Of a DNA stretch of 57,417 nt, positions 26,263-35,419 are shown one piece after another. The notes under the pieces are model-generated. The model was not told where the DNA came from and did no database searches. It worked only from the letters and a program-made list of their open reading frames with translations. The stretch is from Candidatus Aminicenans sakinawicola JGI OTU-1 (GTDB lineage Bacteria; Acidobacteriota; Aminicenantia; Aminicenantales; Aminicenantaceae): assembly GCA_000493965.1 (NCBI GenBank), contig AWNV01000014.1, positions 1 to 57,417 of the forward strand, given 5' to 3'. The stretch's first letter is position 1. Each line of letters begins with the position of its first letter. The translations under genes were made by a program, and so were the position numbers.

Positions 26263-27435
26263 ATGCCGTCAGCTAAGTGGATGTATATAAGAAAAATTAT
26301 CATAATATCGCTGGGATTGACTCTTATGATTTTTGCAGGAGTGAGTTTTTACCAAAGCCGTCATCTAAAAGAGCCGGTCGTTACAAGCACCGAAAAAACC
26401 AAAATCAAAAAATTGAGTGCCTATTTTACTGGAGTAAAAAGCACTATCAATGATTCGAATGTATATATACTGGAAGGGGAACAACCAGGCGGTACTGTTC
26501 TCATCCTCGGAGGAACTCATCCGGAAGAACCAGCAGCCCGACTGGCAGCCTGGATATTCGCTGAAAATGCACGGGTCATCCAGGGAAGGCTGTTTGTCAT
26601 TCTTTCGGCCAATAAAAGTGCTTCTACAGTGACCCGTCTGGGTGGGGCATATCCGTGTGATTTTACAATCCCTACATCCTGGGGAGGGCAGAAATTTCGG
26701 ATGGGGGACCGATGGTCGAATCCCCTCGATCAGTGGCCGGATCCCGAAGTTTACATTCATTATCCCAGCCGTCAAGAACTGGCATACGTTGACATTCGCA
26801 ATCTGAACAGAACATGGCCCGGCAGGCCAAATGGCACTCTCACAGAAAAAACATGTTATGCCATGATCCAGCTAATCAGGAAAGAAAAGGTAGATATTAC
26901 AATTGATCTTCATGAAGCCGAACTTCAGTATCCCGTCATAAGTACTATTGTAGCCCACCCGAAAGGACAGGACCTTGCAGCAATGACTTCTATGATGATA
27001 TCAGGCATGGAAGATTTCGAAATCGGCATGGAATACTCACCAGAGGCACTGCGCGGCCTCTCTCACAGGGAAATCGGAGACCATACTGATTCAATATCCC
27101 TTCTCTTAGAAGCCCCCGAGCCCTTCCTTGACGCAACAAGAGGCAGGACTGATAGAGCACTCCTCCTTGAAGGAAAGGATAAATTTATTGTCAAGGCTGG
27201 CAAACACGGCCTCCTGTTTGAAAAAATAGACGAAAACGGGTGGCCAATTGACAAACGAGTTGGCAGGCACTGCTCGACAATACTTCAAATAACAGAACTC
27301 TGGACTGAAGATCACCCGGAAAAAGGAGTAAAGATTCAAAACATTCCTCATTATGCAGAAGTGATAAAAAAAGGGACAGGCTTCTTCTTACATGATCCGT
27401 CAAAAGCAGACCAAAAGAAAATTCTATACGAGTAG
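26263..27435 (+). CDS. Succinylglutamate desuccinylase/aspartoacylase-like hydrolase
   Basis: A 390-residue protein with one N-terminal anchor (about 10-27). The zinc site is visible as GGTHPEEPAA (His and Glu, the HxxE motif), with ITIDLHEAEL further on supplying another His. NRTWPGRPNG holds the substrate-binding Arg/Asn pattern of the M14-like AstE/ASPA family. Homologues are found in poly-gamma-glutamate gene sets, where an amide-cleaving role on glutamyl chains is plausible. It is the last gene of the rightward operon and converges on pgsW 72 bases away. Confidence 0.78.
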   Translation: MPSAKWMYIRKIIIISLGLTLMIFAGVSFYQSRHLKEPVVTSTEKTKIKKLSAYFTGVKSTINDSNVYILEGEQPGGTVLILGGTHPEEPAARLAAWIFAENARVIQGRLFVILSANKSASTVTRLGGAYPCDFTIPTSWGGQKFRMGDRWSNPLDQWPDPEVYIHYPSRQELAYVDIRNLNRTWPGRPNGTLTEKTCYAMIQLIRKEKVDITIDLHEAELQYPVISTIVAHPKGQDLAAMTSMMISGMEDFEIGMEYSPEALRGLSHREIGDHTDSISLLLEAPEPFLDATRGRTDRALLLEGKDKFIVKAGKHGLLFEKIDENGWPIDKRVGRHCSTILQITELWTEDHPEKGVKIQNIPHYAEVIKKGTGFFLHDPSKADQKKILYE

Positions 27436-27507
27436 AATACAGGCTGTTTTCAGGGGATCAGGTCAGCTTCTTCTACAACACACAGAATTTGCCACAGCGA
27501 ATCAAAT

Positions 27508-28626
27508 TCAGCTCACTTTCCTGAAGGACAGCATAATTATTACAATTAGCAAATAAGAGGCTGCTATGATTATGAACATTGGCTGCCTCTCCCGGCTGAT
27601 CTCATATATATTCCCTTTTCCCGGGCTCGGAAGAGGAACAGGATCCCAAGGAAGGCCGTACCGCTTAGTAAGGCCATTTATATAAAGCAGGTGAATCACG
27701 GGTATCTCCATTTCAGCCATTTCGTAAATAACACCTCTTCTCTCAACAGGAGGAATGTGTTTGATTTTTAAAACTCCGGGTTTCAAATTTAACACAGATG
27801 AATCAATCCCCATATTAGACCAGCTTCCTCCGATATTTACAAAAGCCTTGATTTTTTTCTCGCCCGCTTCTGCTTCATACAGGTTCATTCTTTCTTTCAC
27901 ATTACTCATTAAATCCGGCTCATGAAGATATAAAATCCCGCTCTCTCTTATATGCTCCGCAAGTAGAGAACTGCCATAAGCATCCATGTCATCTGCTGTA
28001 TCATGGTCTCCTCCCAGAGAAAGGGCTATTGGTCTTATATCAAAGATTCCGTTCTTCCACAGACATTCCATCATAGAAAGCAAATGGAAATCCGGGTCAT
28101 TCGCCCCCCATTGAGAAGATCCCAGAGAACACATTACAAGAGGCTTCAACTCCATTTCTTTTGCTGCAGAAAGCACTGCGACAATTAAGGCAGGGAAAGA
28201 ACCCGAAGCTCCAACTGCAATTGCATCCCCCCTCTTTACTCCGGCTTCTGTGAGTAGAAAAACAACAAGCCCTGCAAAGTTTGGGTTAATCGTTGTCCGC
28301 TTTGACTCCAGGTTTCCAATCGAAGTCGTTATTGAAGAATACTCTAATCCTATAAATCCTGTCCGGTTTTTATCTTTGTTTTTATCCAGAGTATAAGATT
28401 TCGACTCCCGGCACTTTTTTACACACTCTGCTGCCTCGGCCATAGTTTTCGAGGCCCCCAACATATCTTTCCTAAACGCTTTCCCATCTCCAGGAGGAAC
28501 AATTTTGGCCAGGATAAAAAACAGGATACTCAAAACGCAAAGAACAAGTATAAATTTACGATATTTTCCGGCATTTTCTCTGGGAAATTTCATGTTTTTC
28601 AAAAAAAGCAAATCAGCCATAATCAT
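27508..28626 (-). CDS. pgsW: Poly-gamma-glutamate system protein PgsW
   Basis: A 372-residue protein with membrane helices at the N-terminus (about 25-42) and C-terminus (about 350-368). The extracytoplasmic domain has GFIGLEYSSITTSIGNLESK, RGDAIAVGASGSFPALIVAV and FVNIGGSWSNMG, as in the family annotated as poly-gamma-glutamate system protein in clusters without PgsA. The ATG overlaps the pgsC stop by 4 bases, so the genes are coupled. Its biochemical role is unknown. Placement with pgsB and pgsC is the main support. Confidence 0.82.
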   Translation of the reverse strand: MIMADLLFLKNMKFPRENAGKYRKFILVLCVLSILFFILAKIVPPGDGKAFRKDMLGASKTMAEAAECVKKCRESKSYTLDKNKDKNRTGFIGLEYSSITTSIGNLESKRTTINPNFAGLVVFLLTEAGVKRGDAIAVGASGSFPALIVAVLSAAKEMELKPLVMCSLGSSQWGANDPDFHLLSMMECLWKNGIFDIRPIALSLGGDHDTADDMDAYGSSLLAEHIRESGILYLHEPDLMSNVKERMNLYEAEAGEKKIKAFVNIGGSWSNMGIDSSVLNLKPGVLKIKHIPPVERRGVIYEMAEMEIPVIHLLYINGLTKRYGLPWDPVPLPSPGKGNIYEISRERQPMFIIIAASYLLIVIIMLSFRKVS

Positions 28627-29063
28627 AAGCCGAAGTATACAAGAACCCTAACTAAAAAATATGTTATTATTGAGACAGTAATCAAAGAAGCAAGAGTATG
28701 AATAATCTTCTGCTTCTCAAGGTTGTTGGCAAGAAGCCCCGGAATAATCCATCCAACAGCCCTCAATTCTAAAGAAGCTGTAAAAAGCCTTGGAAAAAGT
28801 AAAAACCACAGTTGAGCTAAAAATGCTCCTATAAATACAAGCATCACGAATCTTCTCTTTCCAAAAAGTATAATAAATCTAGAGAGGGCTCTGTAGATAT
28901 AGAGGCTTAAAAAAGCAATTACAATAGTTGCCAGCACTCTTACCGGTTGATCCAGATAAAGCGCCACATAAGCAGGAACAATGATCCCTCCCGGGTAAAA
29001 GCCTGTAATTTCTACATAGAGGACAGCGATTAGCAGGCCGATAAAAAGAGTCTCATATGTCAT
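28623..29063 (-). CDS. pgsC: Poly-gamma-glutamate biosynthesis protein PgsC/CapC
   Basis: A 146-residue membrane protein with four to five helices and the family's VEITGFYPGGIIVPAYVALY segment near the start, followed by PVRVLATIVIAFLSLYIYR. PgsC forms the membrane part of the ligase complex with PgsB. The gene overlaps the end of pgsB by 11 bases and the start of pgsW by 4. Length and motif order are normal for the family. Confidence 0.9.
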   Translation of the reverse strand: MTYETLFIGLLIAVLYVEITGFYPGGIIVPAYVALYLDQPVRVLATIVIAFLSLYIYRALSRFIILFGKRRFVMLVFIGAFLAQLWFLLFPRLFTASLELRAVGWIIPGLLANNLEKQKIIHTLASLITVSIITYFLVRVLVYFGL

Positions 29064-30255
29064 ATTTTTTTCCTATAGATTTCCAATAATTCACAAATGC
29101 TTCCCCGGTGCCTCCCATGTTTCCCATCCCTATCAAAACCGCTTCTCTTCCTTTACGATTCAGTACTCTCTCCATGATTTTTCGAGGGGTCTGATTTCTA
29201 AATACAATAACTTCTGTCCCGTTTAAATGGCCGATTTTTTTCTTAAAAACCAATGAATGCTTCCCAATAACGGCAAGCTTGTGAAATCCTTTTAAAGCGC
29301 CTCTTCTTACTGCCTCAACCCACTGAAGAGTCCGATCTCCCCTGTCAGACCTGAGATTTAGGAACCCGATTATTTCCTTCCCGGTCAAAAGGCCAGTCCC
29401 CTTAATCTTTGACAGGACATCTTTTGTTGACTTCGGGTCATTAGCGGCAAAACAACTTACCAAAAACAATTTCCGTGACGGCGAACCTACCTGAGCAGTC
29501 CATATCTTTAGGCTTCCAAAATCCGGAAGGGCCTTGGACATCCCTCTAAAAGCTGTGTCTTTATCTATTCCCAGAAATTCAGAAACAGCAAGAGAAAGAC
29601 AGATATTCTCTTTAAATTCCAGAGAAAGCAGTTTCTCTTCCGATTGAAAATATTCATTAAAAGACTCTTCTTGAACCCGAATGATTTTCGAATTTAACCT
29701 CCCTGCTGTCCTCTGGAAAACAGGGAAATATTCCTCCTTCGGAATAAAAATCGTACAATTATCAGAAATCGAGGATGAAAAACTCACAGCAATCTCCTCC
29801 CTCGATGTTCCCATCTGGACTAAATGGTCGAGGTGGACGTTTGTTATCACAAGAATATTGGGTTTGAGAATTTGAACCGACTCGGTGTAGAGTGACTCAG
29901 GATGGATGCCCATTAATTCCAGAACAAGCGCCTGGGCATGAGAACTTGCAGCGGTTTTTAAAACTTCTTTCTCTTCAAGAATGGTTGGGCTTCCATGCCG
30001 CTGGATTTCTTTCTCACTGCCGTCTGGGAAAATTATGACGGGTTTCGACCCTGTTGTTTTAGCAGCAACAGCAATTCCAGATTCTCTCAGGGAAGCAGCT
30101 ATGAGCCGCACAACACTGGATTTTCCCCTCGTGCCGGTCACACAAATCCGCAGCGGTATGCACTGGATTCTTTTAGCAATAAGCAAGCGCTCATACAATA
30201 AATATAAAATAAGAACTACAATTCCAGCACCGGAAACAGCAAGTTCTTTAATCAA
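29053..30255 (-). CDS. pgsB: Poly-gamma-glutamate synthase PgsB/CapB
   Basis: A 400-residue ATP-dependent amide ligase with an N-terminal anchor (about 8-24). The ATP loop is VTGTRGKSSVVRLIA (40-47), followed by ILVITNVHLDHLVQMG, a Mur-ligase-like region, and ELMGIHPES. It joins glutamates through the gamma-carboxyl, with PgsC, to make poly-gamma-glutamate. Translation starts at TTG 30255 after GGGAGAAA. It leads the pgsB-C-W operon. No pgsA/capA gene lies nearby, which sets this system apart from Bacillus. Confidence 0.92.
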   Translation of the reverse strand: MIKELAVSGAGIVVLILYLLYERLLIAKRIQCIPLRICVTGTRGKSSVVRLIAASLRESGIAVAAKTTGSKPVIIFPDGSEKEIQRHGSPTILEEKEVLKTAASSHAQALVLELMGIHPESLYTESVQILKPNILVITNVHLDHLVQMGTSREEIAVSFSSSISDNCTIFIPKEEYFPVFQRTAGRLNSKIIRVQEESFNEYFQSEEKLLSLEFKENICLSLAVSEFLGIDKDTAFRGMSKALPDFGSLKIWTAQVGSPSRKLFLVSCFAANDPKSTKDVLSKIKGTGLLTGKEIIGFLNLRSDRGDRTLQWVEAVRRGALKGFHKLAVIGKHSLVFKKKIGHLNGTEVIVFRNQTPRKIMERVLNRKGREAVLIGMGNMGGTGEAFVNYWKSIGKKYDI

Positions 30256-30438
30256 CTTTCTCCCTGAATATTAAACATACAAAAACCTCATTATCGAGGA
30301 ACATCATTATAACCAAATCGCTTCAGAAAAAGAAATTCGTTTCTGTAGTTCCAGGGACACAATACTTAATCTACTAATTTAATGTATTGCATGATCAGAG
30401 TTGCATAAAGGATTGAATGCCTGTACATTTATGAATAA
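30256..30438. other. Upstream region of pgsB
   Basis: The minus strand has a TATAAT near 30311 as a candidate -10 for pgsB, but its -35 is poor. Nothing else was recognised. Confidence 0.3.
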
Positions 30439-30621
30439 TCATGGAAATCTGTAAAGGACATCCCAGCGAAAACATCAGAATCAGAGGCAATGAGTAAAGA
30501 TCTTTCACGCAGGGGCTTTAAATTCATCGGGCCAACAATCTGCTACGCCTTCATGCAGGCCGTCGGTGTGGTCAATGACCATACAGTCGACTGCTTCAGG
30601 TATAATCAAATACAAGAATAA
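30439..30621 (+). pseudogene. tag: DNA-3-methyladenine glycosylase I, C-terminal fragment
   Basis: The plus frame reads IPAKTSESEAMSKDLSRRGF, KFIGPTICYAFMQAVGVVND and HTVDCFRY before a stop. This is the conserved C-terminus of the Tag base-excision glycosylase, including its zinc-binding His/Cys pair. The N-terminal two thirds are missing and a stop precedes the fragment, so the gene is dead. Confidence 0.75.
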
Positions 30622-30778
30622 AATTGATCACTTCAGTACAGCGCAGGCGTCGATGGGCTGCTTCCCACCGTTAAATTCCAAGCAGCAGGAGGAATGGGGC
30701 GAGTGGAGAAGAGAATCCCTTTTCCTGTCTGCTCCGTAATCTAGTCTAGCTGATTTATCCAAAAATGAGTTAATATTT

Positions 30779-31297
30779 TCAGACATTCATTTGCTGCTTT
30801 TCCATGGCATTTTTTTTTAATTCTTTAGCCTGTGAGATAAGTTCTTTCAATTTTTCAATTGCTATTCGAACTTTAATATTAGATAACTTTCTTTTTCCTA
30901 TTTGCTGCGCCTGAAAATCTTTTTCTAAAAGATTACCTATTTCCTCTTTATCCATCCATTCATTTAAAAACTCATCCTCACTGAGCTCTGACTGCAAAAT
31001 TTCAAGATTTTGAGTTTTTGCTAATACCTTACTTTTTTCGAGCATGTCTAACCGCCATTTTTCAAAATCCTGTGACGCATACTCTGGTATCGGTCCCAGA
31101 AACTTTTTAGCCTCCTTTAGTGCTTCCTTGAAAAATATCTCTCCATCTCTAAGATAACTTCTGGCCCGGTAATACTCCGAAGATCCTGAATAAGCATCCT
31201 CTTTCAATAACCTTTTAAAAGCCTGAATAGACTTGTTTAAACAATCAAAACTCTTAGAGACTTTCTGAACAATAATTTTCTCTACATATTTATCCAT
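30779..31297 (-). CDS. Hypothetical helical protein, 172 aa
   Basis: A soluble, nearly all-helical, lysine-rich protein with no signal peptide. The first half resembles a helical-bundle or TPR-like arrangement (SSEYYRARSYLRDGEIFFKE), and the C-terminal part is a likely coiled coil (IAIEKLKELISQAKELKKNA). I do not recognise a family. AAGGAGAAGATG precedes the ATG at 31297. No operon partners are close; it lies between a tag relic and an otherwise empty 480-bp gap. It could be an orphan accessory gene. Confidence 0.5.
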   Translation of the reverse strand: MDKYVEKIIVQKVSKSFDCLNKSIQAFKRLLKEDAYSGSSEYYRARSYLRDGEIFFKEALKEAKKFLGPIPEYASQDFEKWRLDMLEKSKVLAKTQNLEILQSELSEDEFLNEWMDKEEIGNLLEKDFQAQQIGKRKLSNIKVRIAIEKLKELISQAKELKKNAMEKQQMNV

Positions 31298-31776
31298 TCA
31301 ACACATCTTCTCCTTATTTTTCCATTCTTATGTTGTTATATCTTTCCCTAATTTTGCCATATTTCCCCACAAGATATTTCCTTCTTTCTTAAAATTTCCA
31401 GTAAAAATTATATATGATTTTCTTTCATGTTACAATCTGAGGTCTTTTCCTCCCACCTTTCAGATTTTTTACTCCATTTGCTACTCTCTGATTATTAATC
31501 CATGTATCCATTTTTGTGATGAGCCAAACTGGACATCCGGAATGAACAAAATAGGCTTATTAATCTCTCCCTTATGCAAAATATACTGCGCTGGCATCAT
31601 GCCAGTTTTCGGCTAACCTCATCCGCCAATGTATGCTCCCAAACCGGATAAGGATAAAAAAAGTAATTAGCTTGGCCCGACCCCAAACTCCTGTATAATA
31701 ATCTTCTAAGATAATATAATAACGTGGTAAACAAAATACGTTGAAATAATAAAAAGAGGGAAAAAGGAGGGAATCA
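31298..31776. other. 479-bp intergenic region with a short palindrome
   Basis: There is no credible gene. CTGGCAT-C-ATGCCAG (31591-31605) is a perfect 7-bp inverted repeat centred on one base, about 170 bases before the GxGYxYP gene on the plus strand. It could be a regulator site. AAAAAGGAGGGAATCA at the right end is the ribosome site of the next gene. Confidence 0.35.
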
Positions 31777-33870
31777 ATGACAAAGACCAAAAAAATGAGG
31801 AGCTGGCAATCTTGCTGTTTCACCTGCGCACTTTCAATGGTTCTTCTGCTTCCTGCAGTGATAGAAGCTCAAGGCAACACTGGATTCAATGGCAAATGGA
31901 TACTAATCCCAGATAAAAGTTCAGAAATTGGCCTTTACCGAACATTAACCCTGGAGATTCAACTGCATGGACCTTCTGTAATAATCAACCAAACATGGGG
32001 GAGATCCAGAAGTTTCACAGAGAAGCTTATCCTAAAAACCGATGGAAGCACTAATCTGCTTCCCATAAGCAACCGCCTATTCCCAACAAATGTGTTTATG
32101 GGACTTTCTATGGCTGTGGGTTCAAAACGGCAGATTAGGGCTGCATGGGAAAATAAAGGGACGCGGCTAAAACTGGAAGAATGTTATGACGTCCAAAGTT
32201 CCCAGGGAATATCACAGGTTTTCAGCACAAGCACGTATGAGCTTTCTAAGAATAAAGAAATCCTTACATACAGAATCAACCGCTCCTCACGTAAAACCGG
32301 CACGGAAGTGAAATACGTGTTAAAACACGCAGATTCCAAAAACGCCTACTTCATGAAACTGGAGGACAACTGGGAAATCGATGGCAGACTGGACCAGCAG
32401 GCCTTTCTCATCAGCCTGCAGGGAGTGGCCAACACAGGAGCTCCCAAACTGTACTTCATATATCCTGAAACTTGGGCATTCACATATACTCCCTCAGTCT
32501 TCGAATTTTACAAGAACCAGAAAAATTTCACCTTCAGAGAGTTAAAAACTCCTGAACAGGCTTTAAATACCCTCAAGAAACATATCAAAGGCTATGTGAT
32601 CTGGGATAAAAACGTGAGGACTTCTCTCATTGTCGCCTTTACCGCTGCCGGTCTGGAAAAAGCCGTAGTAGTAAGTGAAAAAATGATTCCCATGCTCGAA
32701 AAAGCTGGGCTGAAGCCAGTCGCAGATTTCCGTGGTAAGTTTTCCGGGCAGTCTGACGCCGAGATCTATGAATGGGCTTATAACCAGTACTGGGACAGCT
32801 GCAGTAATGAGTTCATAATCTGGATGGGAGGAGAATCAGGAAAAATCATGAAACCGGGAGTCGCGGATTGGGGTATTTATAAAAAAGCATTCTTCAGCGA
32901 TTTGTCCTGCAGGGAATCTGATACCGAGGAATATGCCCTGGCCAAGAGACTCCTCAGCGAAATGAAGCCCATGTCCATGGTTATGGGCTGGCATTCCTAC
33001 GGAAAAGACCTGGAAAGGGAATACGTAAAATTAACCTCTCAACACGGGCTCAGGGTAGAAGGCCTGCACACATTACCCAATCTGAGCTTCAGCAGCCAGG
33101 TTCCCGCATCTGCAGGTTTCAAATTCACTAATAACCATAACCTTATCCCCGGCAAAGACTACACGCCAGAGAAAAAGGTCTACATTTCCTGCGTCCAAAC
33201 AGATGGGCTGGGAATCGGGGCCTGGCTTAAACCCGGACGTGGAGAAATTCCATATGCCTGGGAAGTGATCATGAACTACGTGTGGATGGCACCGGCCATG
33301 ATGGAATATTTCTATTCCACGGCAACCCCCAACGACTTTTTTATCGGCTGCTTATCCGGTCCCGGCTACATGTACCCTAAAGCTGTTCCACTAGAGCGGC
33401 TGCCCACACTTATTCATAAAGCCCATGAATTGATGAAGAAGCTTGACCTCAATATATTCGAGATCATGGACTATTCGGAAGGGGCAACAGTCGAGGGCAA
33501 CACAGAGCTCACCGAGGCTGTTGTCGATGCATATTACAATAGTATGCCAGATGTACAGGGCTTTGTTAATGGGTATGCACCTGCTTTTACTTTCACGGTT
33601 AAAGATCAAAAACCTCTTATCTCGTACGACTATTATCTTTCCCCTACACGCAGCGAAGCGGATGCTGTTGCCGATCTGGAAGAGTTAGCCTTTATCAATA
33701 AAAAAAGGCCTTATTTCCTTCTTGTTCATGTGCGTGAATCAAGCAATGTTAAACGTGTGAAAAGCATCCTGGATAAACTGGGGCCGGATTTTTCACTTGT
33801 GCCTCTGGATATTTTCCTAAAAATGGCTGGCAGAGAGCCGACTTTCAAGGAACGCTTCCTGCAAAAATAG
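31777..33870 (+). CDS. Exported GxGYxYP-domain protein
   Basis: A 697-residue protein with a signal peptide (about 10-32). After an N-terminal region of about 150 residues comes the GxGYxYP module, with YVIWDKNVRTSLIVAFTAAG, a Rossmann-like part, IIWMGGESGK-like turns, and the name-giving GPGYMYP in FIGCLSGPGYMYPKAVPLER. The family is regarded as putative glycoside hydrolase-like, found with sugar-processing genes; activity is unproven. It is monocistronic, with a strong AAGGAGG. The N-terminal part seems an added lipocalin-like beta domain. Confidence 0.82.
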   Translation: MTKTKKMRSWQSCCFTCALSMVLLLPAVIEAQGNTGFNGKWILIPDKSSEIGLYRTLTLEIQLHGPSVIINQTWGRSRSFTEKLILKTDGSTNLLPISNRLFPTNVFMGLSMAVGSKRQIRAAWENKGTRLKLEECYDVQSSQGISQVFSTSTYELSKNKEILTYRINRSSRKTGTEVKYVLKHADSKNAYFMKLEDNWEIDGRLDQQAFLISLQGVANTGAPKLYFIYPETWAFTYTPSVFEFYKNQKNFTFRELKTPEQALNTLKKHIKGYVIWDKNVRTSLIVAFTAAGLEKAVVVSEKMIPMLEKAGLKPVADFRGKFSGQSDAEIYEWAYNQYWDSCSNEFIIWMGGESGKIMKPGVADWGIYKKAFFSDLSCRESDTEEYALAKRLLSEMKPMSMVMGWHSYGKDLEREYVKLTSQHGLRVEGLHTLPNLSFSSQVPASAGFKFTNNHNLIPGKDYTPEKKVYISCVQTDGLGIGAWLKPGRGEIPYAWEVIMNYVWMAPAMMEYFYSTATPNDFFIGCLSGPGYMYPKAVPLERLPTLIHKAHELMKKLDLNIFEIMDYSEGATVEGNTELTEAVVDAYYNSMPDVQGFVNGYAPAFTFTVKDQKPLISYDYYLSPTRSEADAVADLEELAFINKKRPYFLLVHVRESSNVKRVKSILDKLGPDFSLVPLDIFLKMAGREPTFKERFLQK

Positions 33871-33967
33871 CTGCTTCCATTGAATCTTTATTTAATCTGA
33901 AGAATGTTTTGAAGTAAAGCCTGACAGTATATACCGGGGCCTTATTCAGCCTTTTCCTCGGACTAAC

Positions 33968-35218
33968 TCAGGAGGAATCTTTTTTAGCCTGAGGTTTTAT
34001 ATCAGGGAAAGACTCATTGAGGGACTTGTAAACCCAATTTGTGATTTTCTTTTCAAATTCGAAAATTTCTTGTCTTCCGGGTTTGTTATTTTTCCATTTT
34101 TTTAGTTGTTCATTTGTTTCGAAAAATACCTGATTTTCAATCTTAAAAAGCCGGTTAAGAACTCCATTTCCTCTATAATTTAATAGCCGGCTGATATTTA
34201 AATACTGGCTCATATGTCCTCTTTTGTCCGGGTAAAGATAGGAGGCAATGGCTCTGGAAAAGTCATTCATGGGGACAGTCTCTGGGCCACTAAGCTCTGG
34301 AGGGACAGCGGCTGTATTCGCCCATAATGGGACAGCAACAGTACAGACAGGCTGACCAAGGAGAACCCACATAGTCGAAAGATAGGCATCCTTCGGGCTT
34401 GAAACACCATGAAATAGGGCTACAGAAGCAGAAGAGTTGCGGTTTATGGTGTCATTTGTGTTGATATATACAGCCAAAGAAGGATCAAAAATTTTTTGTT
34501 TTGAAATTGGATATGAATTGAGCTTCTGATTAACCAGGTCTCTTGCCACTTGCTGAAGAATAAATTTAACCGTTATACAGCCTTCCGCTGCTGCAGTTTG
34601 AAACAACCTTGATGCTCTTTCAAAACGGATATACCCTCCTCCTCCATTTTTAATGGGGGAAGTGAATGCATAATTGGTCCGGATGATATAGCCTTGAGGA
34701 GCCACTCGCGGGTCATTAGCATCGAATTTCACGAAGGAAGAATTGCTTGTTTCGAAGAAACAGGCATTGCCCTTAGCATCAATGACTCCAAAATTAGCTG
34801 CAACCTTGCGATTGTTGTTTGTACTTATGAGCAGTTTTTCAAAATCCGAAACATCGGCACATTCTTCAAGAGCTCGCTTCATAAAGCTTCCGTTATGGGC
34901 CATGCCATCCTTAACGATAACTAGGTCGTTAGAAGCTGAATTCATAATGGCAAAACCCTGAGTATTTATGCCTGCCCATGCACTATCCTGCTTTTCACTC
35001 AGGGCATTAACTAGAGCTATGAAGCTATATTTCTTCCCATGGAAGTAGACGATTTTATTATCCAGAACAGAAGTATCCCTGTTTTTCCACATCAAGGGCC
35101 TTCCGTCTCTTGTTGCTTTTCCGGAAATCACAGCTACAGTGCAGGGGAAAAGTGACAACTGTACAGAAAGAGAGATAAACATAAATAAGGAAATAACAAG
35201 AGCATACTGTCTTTTCAT
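33968..35218 (-). CDS. Secreted C45-type Ntn hydrolase (acyltransferase/amidohydrolase)
   Basis: A 416-residue protein. The signal peptide ends about residue 25 and is followed directly by CTVAVISGKATRDGRPLMWK. Cys26 is the expected N-terminal nucleophile, and NRDTS and NTQGFAIMNSAS match the isopenicillin N-acyltransferase/carcinine-hydrolase (C45) family. Removal of the signal peptide could itself expose the catalytic Cys. Likely activity is hydrolysis of an amide bond outside the cytoplasm; substrate unknown. It is a single gene, convergent with the GxGYxYP gene. Confidence 0.8.
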   Translation of the reverse strand: MKRQYALVISLFMFISLSVQLSLFPCTVAVISGKATRDGRPLMWKNRDTSVLDNKIVYFHGKKYSFIALVNALSEKQDSAWAGINTQGFAIMNSASNDLVIVKDGMAHNGSFMKRALEECADVSDFEKLLISTNNNRKVAANFGVIDAKGNACFFETSNSSFVKFDANDPRVAPQGYIIRTNYAFTSPIKNGGGGYIRFERASRLFQTAAAEGCITVKFILQQVARDLVNQKLNSYPISKQKIFDPSLAVYINTNDTINRNSSASVALFHGVSSPKDAYLSTMWVLLGQPVCTVAVPLWANTAAVPPELSGPETVPMNDFSRAIASYLYPDKRGHMSQYLNISRLLNYRGNGVLNRLFKIENQVFFETNEQLKKWKNNKPGRQEIFEFEKKITNWVYKSLNESFPDIKPQAKKDSS

Positions 35219-35419
35219 ATCATACCTCCACAGATGCAGGGCCTGAACTGCTAGGCCTTATGCTTTACCAGATGAGTAATCCCTTCAAGAAACATATCAA
35301 TATGTTTAAATGTTATATAGATATGAGTGGATACTCTTACTCCATAAGTGCCTTTTTCCATATTTTATTCACAATAGTTTTCATCTGTCAAACCAATATG
35401 AATTATTCATAACTTGAAT

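Noticed and set aside
31572..31823. 83-residue minus-strand ORF before the GxGYxYP gene
   Set aside because: Overlaps the ribosome site and start of that gene, has no ribosome site of its own and a low-complexity composition.
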